The position numbers and the translations under genes were made by a program. This document shows, in pieces, positions 36,201 to 53,110 of a DNA stretch of 64,000 nucleotides (positions within the stretch are counted from its first letter, which is position 1; every line of letters starts with the position of its first letter). The notes under the pieces were generated by a model. That model was given only the letters and a program-made list of their open reading frames with translations. It was not told the origin of the DNA and did not search any database. The stretch is from Monocercomonoides exilis. Taxonomy: Eukaryota; Preaxostyla; Oxymonadida; Polymastigidae. The stretch lies in assembly GCA_001643675.2 (NCBI GenBank), contig LSRY02000035.1, forward strand, positions 310,001 through 374,000. The letters run 5' to 3'.

Positions 36201-39200
36201 AATGTTGTTTCCTTCATCACTGCTGCTACTGCTTGTGGCAGTGGTAGTCGTAATTGCACAACTGTTGATGTGGTTAACACCTGTTGCCAATGAGGCAGTT
36301 GATGATGATATTGTTGCTGCTGATGTTATTGGTGCATTTGGTGCAATGTTACTACTCCCTCCATTCGATCCTGTAGACATCACTGTGGCTGGTGTTGATG
36401 GTGTGATTGCATTTGAGACGGCATTGCTCAACACACTGTACGACGATGACGAAGACAGTCCAGTTGAGTTTGTACATTGTTGTTGTTGCTGATGATGCTG
36501 TTGCTGGGATAAACACCCTCCTTTCTCCCATTCCTGTGCTGAGTGAGCAGCATCCATCCCGTGTTCCACCTCGAAATGGTGAAGGGAAATGTGCTTGAGT
36601 GAGCGTGTGGAGTATGTTGGAGTAGCTGAGCGGTTCGACTTGGAGCGGCGAGATAGCGTGCGGCTGGTGTGAGAGCGGGAGTTAGCATGCGAATTGGTGC
36701 GGGAACGTGAGTGCGATTGTGAGTGGGAATGGGAATGAGATTTCGAATGGGAGTTAGAATGAGAGTGGGAATGGGAATGGGAATGGGAATGGGAATGGGA
36801 ATGGGAATGGGAATGAGAATGAGAATGAGATCGGGAGCGTGTCTTGTTGGAGACTGTTGAGCGGATGGTTCTGTTTGATAGGGAAGGCGTGAGAGAAGAC
36901 ATGTGCAGTGTTTGGAAGGACTTTCTCTCAGATGATGGCTGGCTGTCAAAATGAACGGGATCGACGCTGGAATAAGGATGGGAGTACTGGTTGTGGGTTG
37001 TAAGAGCAGATAAGTGCAAGGGAGGGACAAGAGAGCGGGCAAGCATGGAAGAGGAAGAGGAAGATGAAGAAGATGCATAGACTGCAGAAGTGTTCCCATG
37101 ATTATTGTCACTGTTATTGTTGTTGTTGTTGTTAGCACTTCCACTTCCATATGTATTCATATTGACATCATCAGGAGACTTAAACACACCATCTGATGGT
37201 GGTGGCATCAACAGAGCTGAAGAGGAAGATGAAGATGAAGATGAAGACACATCTGAAGACGTTGCTATTGCACCTGATGATCCAGCAACTTTCTCTTCTG
37301 ATTCTCTTCCTCCCATCCCATTCTCCTTCCCATCCACTCTTTCTGTTCCATTTCCCTCTTCCTTTGGAGGGGCCAACAGTTCCTGTACACTCGGAAACAC
37401 CATCTTCTCAGCTTCTGACGATGTGCTGTGCACACTCCATGAGACAGAAGAAGAGAGCATTCCTTTCTGCGCAAGCATATCATACTCCTTCGGCCACACA
37501 ATGCTGCCTGTTAAAGGGGATATAGAACCCAGGGGATATGAAAATGCAAGAGTGTTCATGTTGTTGCTAATGTTATTCATGTTATTCATGCTATTGATGT
37601 TATTCATGTTATTCATATTGTTTATGTTACTGATGTTACTAATGTTGTTGAGGCTGTTGATGCCATTGCTGTAAAGGATGCTGTTAATGTTGGCATAATT
37701 ATTACTGTTGTTATTGCTATCGATGTTGTTTGGATAGTTATTTGGAAGCTGGCTTTGCTGAAATGAGAGAAGAGGTGTCCCTATTGTAAAAAGCATAGAA
37801 GATTGTTGTGCCAATGGAGATGATGACAAGGAAAAAGAAGATGAAGTAGATAAAGAAGAAGAAGAAGAAGATGATGATGATGATGATGATGAAGGAGTTA
37901 AAGAAGATGAAGCAGCAGTAATGTCTTGGGGTATATCCGTGTTCAGCAGTTCATTTGCCTTGTTTTTAGCTGTTTTGTTCTGTTTGGGCACAAATGGAGC
38001 AACAGAAGAAGAAAGCTGCAGACGCTTAGTAATTGAGGTTGATGAAGGAGAAGAAGAAGATAGAGAAGAAGAAGGCAAAGATAAAGAGGAGGAAGAAGAA
38101 GATAATGATGAAGATGAAGAATTAGAAGAATTAGAAGTTGAAGATATTCCGTGCAACCCTATCAGCTGAGCAGATGCATTTTCATTAAAACCATCTTCAG
38201 TGTTGTCTGTTGCAGTGAGTGGGACATCCTGTGAAAGTTCTGAAGACAATCCCAAATGGCTTGCTTGATTATGAGCAGAAGATAAAGAAGAGATTGAAGA
38301 CAGAGAAGAAACAGAAGAAAGAGAGGAAAGAGAGGAAATGGAAGAAAGAGAAGGAAAAGAAGGAAGAGGTGGGGGAGGTGGTGGCGGAAGGCTAAGTTTT
38401 GTAAGTGATCGAGAATTGGAATGAGATGAGAAAGAAGAAGGAGAGAATGAGGAGGCAGAAGAAATGGAAGAAGAAGAGGAAGAAGATGATGTTGATGTTG
38501 ACGAAGGAAAAGTAGATGAAGAAGAGGTGGAAGAAGTTGAAGAGGTTGAAGAGGTTGAAGAGGTAGAAGAAGATGATGAAAGAGGAGAAGGAGAGGAAGA
38601 GGAAGACGGTAAAGAAGAAGCAGATAGAGAAGAGGAAGAGAGCATCAGAAGAGGAGATGAGGTGGAAAGAGGGGACTGGGAAGAAGGCAATGAAGATGGA
38701 TAAGAAGAAGGACAGGAGGAAGGGTAAGAGGAAGAATAAGAAGAGGAGGAGGAGGAAGAGGAAGAAGGGTATGAAGAAGAAGAGGATGAGGAAGAAGAAG
38801 AAGAACCCGTGTTTGGTTGAATGATATTGTTTGGATTCAGTGCAGGTGATTGTTTGCCGAGAGGAGATGGAAGCTGTACTGGGATATGAAATGAAGACGA
38901 ATAAGACTTTGTGGATGGTCCTGCAAATGAGCTGTTTCGAGGAGAAAGAGAGGAAGAGGAAGAAGAAGATGAGGAGGAGGATGATGAGGAGGAGGAGGAG
39001 GAAGAAGAAGAAGAAGACGAAGAGGAGAAAGGAGATGAAGAAGAAGAAACAGAATCATAACCCATGTTTTGTTGAGCAGATGAAACTGGCAATGCATTCA
39101 ATGAATGATTGATCTGTTGAGAATAACCAGAGTAATTGCTTGCAGGCAAAATAATGCTTCCATCATCAGCAATGGAAAGATGAGTGAAAGATGGAAGAGG

Positions 39201-41971
39201 CTGCTGTGGATAGTGAAGGGAGACAGTTTGATAAGGGGATTGTTCAGATGGAAAGGTATTAATTGGTTGGTTTGATTGATTCAATTGATTGGATAGTATA
39301 GATTGATTGGACTGCATTGGTTGAATGGATTGTATTGGTTGGTCAGCCTGGTTCAATGGAAGAGATGGAAGAGGTTGAATGGATTGAGCAGATTGCATTG
39401 AAGAAGAGGAAGAGGAAGAAGAAGAAGAAGCAGGTGAATGAGAATTGAGCATATTCCGAGAAGGAAGAAAAAAAGTGGAAGGGGAAGATGGCTGAAACTG
39501 CCTGGGGTAATAATAATAGCCAAAGGATGAAGAAGAAGAGGAGGAGGAGGAAGAGGAAGGAGAAGGAGAAGGAGAAGGAGCTGTTGATGTATTTGAAGAA
39601 GGCATTGCAGAAGAAAAAGAAGAAGAAGATGATGATGATGATGAAAGAGAAAGAGATGGATGAGAGTTAGACAAAGGCGTTAGAGGCATCCCCATATGGA
39701 CATATGGAGAAGATGAATACATATGTTGAGGGATAGAGGAAGAAGATGAGGGAGAAGGGGAAGAGGAAGATGAAGAGGAAGAAGAGGAAGAAGAAGATAC
39801 AGCAAAGTTATTAGGAAAATAATACGGCTGAGCAGAAGTTTGTAATTTTGATGTCTTTTGATGCTTCGCAAATGGAGGCAAAAATCCAGCTGAAGCTGTG
39901 AGATTGTCCATATGCTGTGACTGAGGCATGGCTCTGTACTTGTTGGATGGATTCATTGGCATCTGCATCTGCAACTGCATTGGAATTTGCATTGGCATTT
40001 GCATTTGCATTGGTATTGATGTTTGCACCTGTGTTTGCATCATCTGTTGATAGTTCTGTTGTTGTTGTTGTGATTGTTGCTGTGATTGAAACATCTGCTG
40101 TTGTTGCTGCTGAAGCTGATGTGGAAGCTGTTGAGGATGCTGAGGATGTTGAAGCATCTGTTGTGGAAGATTCTGCTGTTGAGGAGGAAGATGCTGCAGT
40201 TGTTGTTGTGATTGCTGTTGTTGTGATTGTTGTTGAGCATTCTGCTGCTTATTGAACGTGACAAATGGTGAGTCCTTCCATGGATTGAGTGGGTCATCTG
40301 TATCGTCCTGCTCTCCAACATACAGCTCAGCTGGCTGCACATCTGCGGCATTAGACTCAGCCATCGATTGTTTTGAGTCTTTTCCATGTGATGCAAGTGA
40401 ATCCGATGGATGAGAAGTTGTTATTAGTGAAGGATTCCGGTTAGTTGTTCCATCAGAACCTGTGGAAGAAGATGCTGTTGATTGATTGTAGTGCTTGCAG
40501 ATCTTCCTGTCACTTTCTTCTTCTTCTTCTTCTCTTTTCGTCATCGTCTCCTTCTTCTTCTCGCGCGGCATCGCCCACTCCGCTACCAGTTTTGATCGAA
40601 AGAACTTCTTCTCCTGACCTCCTCTTTCTCCTCCTCCTCTTTCTCCTCCTCCTCTCTCATCGCTGCTTTGGCTCCACGCAATCACCGCTCCATCGAGCAG
40701 TGCCAGTGCCTCTTCAGCTGCCTTGCGGCATCGAAAGTGCACAAAGCAATGCCCAGTGTGAACTGTAACTTCTGTTCTCTCTGTCTCCTCTGAAGGTGGC
40801 TCATATGAAACATGCTCTTTCTTCTCTTTCCTCTCTCCTTTCTCGCCCTTCTCGCCTTTTTCTCGCTTCTCTCCTGCGTCTCGCCTGTCGCGCATTGGGA
40901 TGTTCACCATCTTCAAACACTGCATCATCTTCTCCACTTGCTCATGATCCATGCCAACAGATGCACCCCCAGAAGCAGACTGCTTCTGTGATGCAGCTGA
41001 AGACGGAAAAGAAGAAGACGCTGAGGTATTTTGAAGAGAACTGCCGCTCTCTCTGAGCGATGCTGTTATTTTCTGCTCGGCAATGTCTCGAAGCGCCGTG
41101 TGTATCAGCGTCACGAGATCTCCCCTATCACCATTAGATGGTATTCCTCGGAGGTAGATGCTCTTTGTCTTTTCTTTTTGGCGAGGGTCGTTTGTTCGCT
41201 TTCGTGCAAAATACGCAACAAGAGTGGACCCTCCGATAGACATTCCGCTGATAGTTCGCAATGCAGAAACACAATCAGCGTGAGTTTTAAAGCTTCCCCA
41301 ACCATTATATCGCCCGCTTCCTCCATCTTGAGAAAGAGAAAACGAAAGCATTTTTTGTCCAATGCGCTCTTCTATTACTCTTTTAACATCTTTTCGAGAA
41401 ATTGTCATCGGAATATTGACAATAAACAAGCAATTCTTCGAATCCACAAAATGTGATTTTAAAAAAATGCTGTGTAATTTTTATTCAGATAAATAAGAAA
41501 TTTTTTCATCCATAAATAATGATCAAAGATAATAGTAATAAAAACCGTTTGTCAATTGTTGGTACATAAAAGGTTGGAGGTGAAGAGTCCTCTGATGCCT
41601 CAATTGCTCTTTCGTAATGGTCAAAACGTACAAATGCATAGCCTAAGGAAAATGGTAATTATAAAAATCAAATATAATTTTTTGTTTTGATGCACGGCTT
41701 GCATACATTCTCCAACTGCTGATTTCTCTTTTTTTATTAATGATATCTCTTCTATTGAGCCATATTTGCAATAAGCATCAAAAAGTTGTTGCTTCGACAA
41801 TTCAGGAGGGACGCTAGGCTAAAGCATATAATCAATAATATTTGAAAAATTTCACAAATATTTTTATTAGAATTACAAAAATATTATTAAGTTATAATAA
41901 ACTATATAAAGGCCAAAGATGGGTTGTTGATGAGTGCTCGTGTCATCTGGCCAGCATTGAGCACTGTCCAT
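28827..41971 (-). CDS. Giant three-RRM RNA-binding protein (4306 aa) with low-complexity body
   Basis: Exons on the minus strand are 41971-41903, 41818-41707, 41642-41546 and 41469-28827. The last is a single exon of 12,643 nt. Phases agree and the stop is TAA. RRM1 (residues about 17-92) has RNP2 LYIPSVP and RNP1 ECYAFVRF. RRM2 (about 107-180) has LFIVNIP and GWGSFKTH. RRM3 (about 195-360, with an internal low-complexity insertion) has IYLRGIP and HCFVHFRC. Tandem RRMs of this type bind single-stranded RNA (ELAV/PABP/CELF-like), but the exact family was not identified. The remaining roughly 3900 residues are Gln-rich near the start, then long Ser runs, a Ser-His dipeptide stretch (minus strand of about 36720-36835), an Asn-Thr-Ile repeat (about 32905-33078), a short His/Cys-rich segment and an Asp/Glu block. 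This is the kind of sequence that drives RNA-granule condensation. The ATG at 41971 is the first Met before RRM1. Confidence 0.85.
32903..33078 (-). repeat. 12-bp minisatellite encoding Asn-Thr-Ile-Asn repeats
   Basis: About 14 tandem copies of a 12-bp unit (plus strand ATTGATTGTGTT) lie inside the giant exon. On the coding strand each unit reads AAC ACA ATC AAT, so the protein has NTIN repeated. Units are almost identical, unlike the mixed-codon Ser runs around them, so recent tandem expansion is likely. Confidence 0.9.
36720..36835 (-). repeat. 6-bp repeat encoding Ser-His dipeptides
   Basis: GGGAATGGGAAT-type hexamers (plus strand) encode a run of about 14 Ser-His dipeptides on the minus strand, followed by SNSHSKSHSHSHSQSHSRSR. 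The stretch resembles an RS-like domain with His in place of many Arg. Its pH-dependent charge could matter for condensation; that is inference. Confidence 0.8.
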
Positions 41972-42886
41972 AGACAAAAAATTGTAAAATGTTCCCAACT
42001 AAGTCGTGGAAACACTCTGGAGCAATGGAAAAAGTTCACGAGATCAAAATGATCAAATGCAGAAATAAAAAATTACACATAACACAAATTAGAAAAATGT
42101 GAGGAAAGACAATAAAATTGTTGTTGAAGCTAATTTCCATATTTTGTTTAATTCATCCACTATCATTGAATGCTTGTATCTTGCTGTTGTCTCTCATGCA
42201 CATAACTTTTCAAATTGTTATCTCTTTAACGAATTAATCTTAAGTTCTAAAATGAAACAGTCATTCATTTCGTACAAAAAAAGAAATAAATAATATTCTG
42301 AAAATCATCGGAAGCTAATTAGTGAGCATTACTTCCAACTATTTGTTTTGTTCATTTATTAATATTTTTTTATAAATGTCTTCAATATTTTGACTGTATG
42401 AAGATTTCAAAAAAAGGCGATGACATTCTTAAATTATATGAATCTTTATTCCGATATTATAAAGCATTATTTTTTCGAAAATAAGTGAACAAACAAGAGA
42501 AAAAAACTTATAAATAAATAAAAAAATATGTATGATGCATGAAACAGAATGATGAATGGAGGAGGATATTGAAATTGAAAGAACATAATTTGAAGTTTAT
42601 CGTTCACTTCTAATTAAACTTTGAATTGAGAGGAAATTTTCAATCGCTATAAATTTGAGTATCACTTTCAGTTTCTTGATCATCCAATAACAGTAATGTT
42701 TTCAATGACAGATGAGTAATTGTGCTCATGAAAATCAAATCAGTTGAAATTGTTCACAACTCATCCAATTCAGTGATTGTTCAAACTCATTTCAGAGGAA
42801 GAATAACAATTCATTCTATGTTACCGTGTGTTCTGATCAGATGACGCGAATTCCAAAATTGCAAAGCAAGCGCTGAAGGAGGTGGT
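41972..42886. other. Intergenic, AT-rich, no gene seen
   Basis: This is the region between the divergent RRM gene and the pseudogene. No convincing coding stretch was found. The last 200 bases could be further decayed pseudogene sequence. Confidence 0.5.
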
Positions 42887-43690
42887 TTGAGATTGGATAA
42901 TTTTCAGGTTTCAGGAACAGGATACATTGGGAATGAAAATGGAAGAGGGGAAAGTATGCGTGTGTGTCTGACTGCTGTTTCACTTCATGCTCAATTACAA
43001 GAACATGAGGCGGAGGTAAGTATTGGCTTCAGTTCCTGCGACACAATTCAAAATGAGGAGCATTCAGTTTATTTCTTGCTCAGCAATGGGATATGGAGGA
43101 GGATTATATTTTCATCCAAATCGAGCAACAGCACCAAATGATAAAATTTATTGTTATTTTTTGTTCTTCCATGAATGCAAGTGCAGAACAACTTCTACTC
43201 CGTATGGACATGATGTTGAATATGTTGATACTTACAATGTCTATTTGAACTCAGGAAATCCGTTCTTTGAATGTTACACAACAAACACGAATGACAAAAG
43301 AGTGTGCCATGCAAAAACTTCTCGAATGCAAATGCTTGAACGTTTGATTAAATGTCAAAAATAAATTGGCTGAAGGATATGAATACTTATGTTTCTGTGA
43401 ATGGGAGTGATGGATATGAGCTGTGTGCAGCAAATACAACATATCCGTATAAAACAGTGAAGAAAGCCTTTGAAATGTGTGAGGAACAGATAAGCTTGAC
43501 AATCAAGCTGATGTACGGGAATCACCAAAAAGAGGGGGAAGTAACTGATGTTGTATCAAAGAAGATTTCGGTTATTGGGAAGTGAAGAAATTTCAGTGTA
43601 ATTGGGATCGAAGTGTCTTCTTCTTCTTCAATGTTTCAGAAGTTCTGCTCAATGTGACGGTTTATCATCTGGTGAAATGAATCTGAGGAT
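42887..43690 (+). pseudogene. Decayed copy of a large surface/beta-helix-like protein family
   Basis: Pieces in different frames read DNFQVSGTGYIGNENGRGES, then GYGGGLYFHPNRATAPNDKI, YGHDVEYVDTYNVYLNSGNP, RVCHA, and after a stop and frame change NTYVSVNGSDGYELC with YPYKTVKKAFEMCEE. Order and wording (GG-yf, NtA--GhDV, NPF--cyT, yVs-nGsD--lCg, yPckTv--A) match what I recall of the large right-handed beta-helix-like families of oxymonads such as Streblomastix and Blattamonas. Internal stops and at least two frame changes, with no start or full length, make this a pseudogene fragment. Weaker remnants (SVIGIEVSSSSS) continue to about 43690. Family naming is from memory and needs a search. Confidence 0.6.
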
Positions 43691-44647
43691 CAATCAAAAT
43701 TCTAATTAAGTAAAACTGATTTTGTGTGTGGTTGATATTATGGGCGAACATTGTTCAAAGAGAATGTTTTGATGTTAAAGAAATAAAAGAAAATGTCTTC
43801 TATAACGCTGGTGACTGAACTCGACCTTAAGAAACTTTTGATGCTGCAGAAAAACAGTATAATTTGAAGAAATTCACGTTTTCTGAAACTCATCAAATTT
43901 TTTCAATAATCATCCTTTTCTTCTTTTGAAATGGTAGTTTTGTTCAAATAACGCTTTCAAAACAAATTTTGACTTTATGCCATCAAACAATTCATCTGTT
44001 TCAAAGATTCTCATCTGTTATTAATCGTTAGCTCAACGTTTTTGGAATGAATGTATTCGCTATAATTTGATGATAAATATTCGGATTTTCCCGTGAAGTT
44101 GATTATTTTTCAACGATCGATAGCTGTTGAATCAATTGTTTGCAATAATAATGATATTTCAAATTTGTGAAGCAGAAAAAGCATAAGATAATGAAGGCTT
44201 GCAAATTGTGAATGGCAAAAATTAATGACTATTTTAATAACACAAAAAAAAAAAAAGAAAGAAAGAAAGAAAGAAAGAAAAGTGTCTCGTATAATTTTTC
44301 ATGCATAACACATTGTGAGTTACCGATTTTCAAAATGCATCTCTCATTAATTAAATATTGTAATGGGAACGATCAGGACTTTTTTATTAAAATTCATCAA
44401 AAACATCTCGTAATTACCATTGCTGCAATTTAAAATGTGATGCATCTGTTGGAACGTTTTTTTACGTTGATGAAACTTATGAAATGACTGAATAAGTTTC
44501 TGTTAATTTTTCTTTTGATAAAAAAACAAAAGATTTTTTGATAGTTTTTTTATAAAAGATTAATCACGTGTATTTTAAACTGAGATTTGTTTTAAATGTT
44601 TATCAAAATTAATGATAAATTTTTCGCAAATATGTTATGGATTCAAA
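43691..44647. other. Intergenic or further pseudogene remnants
   Basis: AT-rich sequence with many stops in all frames. It may include more of the decayed surface-protein gene. A short GAAA tandem repeat lies at about 44245-44280. No intact gene is present. Confidence 0.5.
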
Positions 44648-49664
<5,017 letters not shown>

Positions 49665-49989
49665 TTTAATATCGAGCTTCTGTGATATTCTATTAATTTT
49701 GACTTTAAAAATATTTTGATAATGATTTTTTTTTTAGTTTATTGCACCAATGGACTTCTTTTTGTTATTTCTGTGTTAGAAATGTAACGTTTTTATAAAA
49801 ATGGTGCATTTTTCCTCTCTTATCCAACTCTTGTGTGAATATATACTTTTTTTATTGATTGTGCAAAATGTTTTGAATAAATAAATTTTGCATTTTTATT
49901 TCACATAAAAATCACCTTTTTCTTGCAAGAATTAAATTTGTTCCAAATAAAAGTGATTTGGTCAATGTTTGTTGAGCAATTTGAAGTGC
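49665..49989. other. Intergenic between convergent genes
   Basis: This is the 3' side of both the MFS gene and the L26 gene. It is AT-rich, with an AATAAA at about 49875-49880 (AATAAATAAATTT). No gene was seen. Confidence 0.5.
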
Positions 49990-50577
49990 TTAATCCAGTT
50001 TCATAACCTCTGTTTGAGTAATCTTGCCTTTATCTGCATCTCTTGCACGGACAGCAGCGCGACGAGCAATCAACTTCTTCCTGTCGGCTGTCATTTTAAA
50101 TGATTTAAGCTCGACATTTGAAGTATGAATTGGGATATGAACTTGTTGTCCTTAAAATTCATAAAAAATGTGAAAGTGAAAAATGGAAAAAAAAAGTGTA
50201 TAAATTTTTCTTGCGGACCATTAGCTTTCTCGCGAGTCAATCTGTCGACTTCGATGTAGTTATGCTTTCTTCTAACGTTGATCACTTTTCCAACAGTGTT
50301 CTTTTTCTTTCCAACCATAATCCTCACTTCATCGTCACGACGCACAGGAAGTGAACGAATCTATAAAAAATATATTCATTTGCATGGTAATTGAAATTTT
50401 AAATAAATCATTTGGTAAATTATTTGCAAAATAATGACCGTAATGAACCTTATATTTTGTGCGAAGATCCTTTGAAAGATGGACGGACATAGCAACGCGC
50501 TTTTTGTGAGATGGTGCGGCAAAATGTGCCTTTCTGCTCTTACGACGGCTGGATGACACGTTGTGGGAGAATTTCAT
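49990..50577 (-). CDS. RPL26: 60S ribosomal protein L26 (uL24)
   Basis: This is a structural protein of the large ribosomal subunit near the exit tunnel. Exons on the minus strand are 50577-50449, 50360-50219 and 50150-49990, 143 aa, matching the usual length of about 145. The start [20 protein letters not shown] is the conserved L26 N-terminus. [19 protein letters not shown] follows, and then the KOW motif region [18 protein letters not shown] with [19 protein letters not shown] and [25 protein letters not shown] complete the fold. I chose the ATG at 50577, not the in-frame upstream TTG codon, because all L26 proteins begin MK[FY]. The lysine-rich C-terminal tail is short and ends VMKLD. Introns are 88 and 68 nt. 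Confidence 0.95.
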
Positions 50578-51731
50578 TTTGACCAAATAACTTCCTGTTT
50601 AAGGTTTTCTAAACTCACGAAATTTGAAAAACCATTATAAACTAAATTCAAATTTTAATAAAATGTTTTCAGTGTACAGTGTGTTCTTTTAAATTTCTGC
50701 ACAAGCGTCATATTCATTTTAGTGTAGATGTTATTTTAAATTTTGTTCATTATTGAGAAATTGTGATTCGGAGTATATAAAGGAGATTTGCTCATTGTTC
50801 AATTTGAGATATATTTGAAATTAAAATATCGATAATTATTTATAATAAATTTGAATTTTTAATTTCCGTGTTATTTTGTGATTTTTTGTTTGGCATTTTG
50901 TTTGCACATACAAATAATTTCATTTGATAACGAATGTTAAATTTTTTGTTTGCAAAGAAATTTTCAATTAGTCTCAATAATTTGATTGCAATTTAAAGAA
51001 TACAATCCTTGATTTTTTTGATATTTTTTTTTAAACTGTTATTGGTAATATTTCAACTTAATTATCTTTTATTTATTGATTAATTTTTGAATTTGTTGAT
51101 ATGAAAAGAATATTTTTTGAGACGTTTGTTTCTTTGAAATTATTGTTTCTTGCTTCTTGTGTTTATTCCTATTCTGGTAGTTTGGAGATGTTAAACAACT
51201 GAAAATATTGTTTTATCAGTGAGAAAATTTACGAAATTCAAACATTTTGAATTGAATGTGAAAAAATTTTTAATCGAACGGATTTCTTTAATGGAATCAA
51301 AGCAAAAATTAACTTTTAAAGCGAACAACGGAGTTGTATGTTATCTTTTTTCTTTTTTCTTTTTCTTTTTTTTTTTCATCTTCAAAAGGCTCCTGATAAC
51401 TTTTTAAAGAAAAATATTCAGATCGTAATAGGCTTCAATAAATATTGTTGGAAAATATTCTTTCATGCATCATTTTTTTCAATATGAAGTCAAATTAATG
51501 TATTTTATTTTAAATATTCAACAATACAAAAATGATATTTTTTAGCTAGAAAAATAGCATATAAAAATAGATTTTCTCTAATCTAATGTAAGTTTCAAAA
51601 AATCAATTTCAATTTTTTGTTTTCGTGCATTTTTTTGTTCTCCATTCCATAGTTCCTGTTCTCTTCTCGATTTTTTATCGAAGAGTTTTGGAGGTTGATC
51701 TCGTATGCACAATTAAATATTTTATTATTTA
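50578..51731. other. Intergenic, AT-rich, no gene seen
   Basis: This stretch lies between the divergent L26 and EF-hand-like genes. It holds AT-rich sequence with long T tracts. A 62-codon open stretch around 51219 has low-complexity Phe-rich composition and no support as a gene. Confidence 0.5.
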
Positions 51732-52401
51732 ATGACAACAGACTTAACTCACGAAGAAATAGAAAAATGTGGCATACTGTTTAGGATGTGCCAAGTATCA
51801 GATGAAAAAACTATCAGCATCTGGGACGCTCACAAACCTCTTCAAGGTTTTAATTGACAGCACTTTTATAAACTCATTTTTTCTTAGCTCTTGGTTATTT
51901 CCCCAGTTCCAGATTGTTGACTTCAAACGACATTTTTGTATTATCTTCGGAAATAGATTCCATTACGTCCAGCTTGATTGGTTTTATATTTTCTTTTGTT
52001 ATTTTGAGAAATTGTTGATGTACTTTTTGACTGAAGACTTTCCATCTTTTCTGCAGCTCGTATGCAAAGCAAAGCAGCTCTCGAAAAAGCCTATGGAAGA
52101 TCCATTCCCTGAAGATGCATTTGCGGCTTTGTCACGGAATCCATCTGTTGGTGGAAAAGTCCCTCTTGATCAAATCAGGCAAATGCTAGCTGATTATTCG
52201 TTTTCTGTTGATGTAGATGTTTGCTATTGAGAATTTCTTTATTTCATTTTTGAGCAATTTGACGCTTTGACTTTTTTTATAAATTTGAATCAGGCATATT
52301 TTGCGAAGCATCCACCTCGCGAATGGTGCATCTCTTTGGAAGAGTTTGAAGCATTTTTGAAAGAGGCTGCAAAGCCTATGACAAACTTGGATTGCCACTG
52401 A
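51732..52401 (+). CDS. Small EF-hand-like protein, resembles EFCAB2/DRC8
   Basis: Start MTTDLTHEEIEKCGILFRMC, then ISIWDAHKPLQ (exon 1, 51732-51846), ALGYFPSS (exon 2 from 51888), a central part with PMEDPFPEDAFAALSRN and GGKVPLDQIRQMLADYSFSV (exon 3, ending 52220), and YFAKHPPREWCISLEEFEAFLKEA (last exon about 52294-52401, TGA). The pattern of helix, 'LG--P', a Pro-Glu-x-AF helix and a final LEEF matches calmodulin-like proteins of the EFCAB2/DRC8 type, a subunit of the axonemal nexin-dynein regulatory complex. Calcium-loop residues are mostly lost, so it may not bind calcium. The exon 2/3 junction is unresolved: the strong CTGCAG acceptor at about 52051-52056 and the neighbouring AAG sites give different frames. 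The family call rests on order and spacing only. Confidence 0.55.
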
Positions 52402-52787
52402 AAAAAAAATCATCAATTTTCAGCTTCAACTCGGAAATGCAATTGTTAACAATTCAGAGAAATCAATGGTGATGCATAAGAAATAATTTCTCTAACATAA
52501 AACTTTCAGTGCATCCATAAATTGAAAATATTTATTGTTACAGTTTTGAAAGTATGCAGTTTAATCATAAATTTTATTGTTGCATCGCATTGATAGCAGC
52601 AAAATGTTGAAGAAAGCTGATGGATTTTTAAGTTTCTTTACAACTTTTCATAGCATTTTCAAAATTTTTTTTTTTTAAATTTTGGATATTATGAGTGATT
52701 TGCATTAAGCAGAAAAACTTTAAAAACTAACAATTGCTGCTCATTACAATAACGATTTTTAATTTTTTTTTATGTCATTATTTTCAA
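52402..52787. other. Intergenic up to the 5.2-kb TIR element
   Basis: AT-rich spacer following the EF-hand-like gene. No gene was seen. It ends at the target-site duplication of the mobile element. Confidence 0.5.
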
Positions 52788-52829
52788 AATTATATGGAGG
52801 CCTTTACGACAGACCGACATTTTTTCATT

Positions 52830-53110
52830 AGCTCGACAAGTCGACCGACAAGACTATCTGCTTGTTTTTTATTTTCTGATAAACAAAAAAACAACAAATC
52901 AAGATTAAAAGTTTTTGTTTTTATTCAATTATTTTTTATTTTTTTGATTTATTTAATTTTCGCACGATTCGAACGAATAAATGTTTGATTAATTGATTTT
53001 CAGAAATTTCAATGGGTTATCGACAGATCTTTGTCGAGATCAGTCAAATGACAAAGATCAGTCTGTCGAAAGATCAGTCGATAGAAAAGATCGATCTGTC
53101 GTATGTGTCT
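52830..53110. repeat. Subterminal GTCGA/GATC motif cluster
   Basis: Many copies of GTCGA, CGACA and GATC-type hexamers (e.g. CGACAAGTCGACCGACAAG; AGATCAGTCGATAGAAAAGA) crowd the left end of the element. The right end has CTCGACACAG and TCGACCGACACG. The two clusters in opposite ends look like repeated protein-binding sites. Confidence 0.5.

Noticed and set aside
28830-41450. Many long open frames on the plus strand opposite the RRM exon (Glu/Asp/Lys-rich)
   Set aside because: They mirror the Ser-rich minus-strand codons (TCT/TCA read as AGA/GAA/GAT) and lack the domains seen on the minus strand.
51219-51407. 62-codon open frame ending in a Phe run
   Set aside because: It is dominated by T-tract translation, and no partner exon was found.
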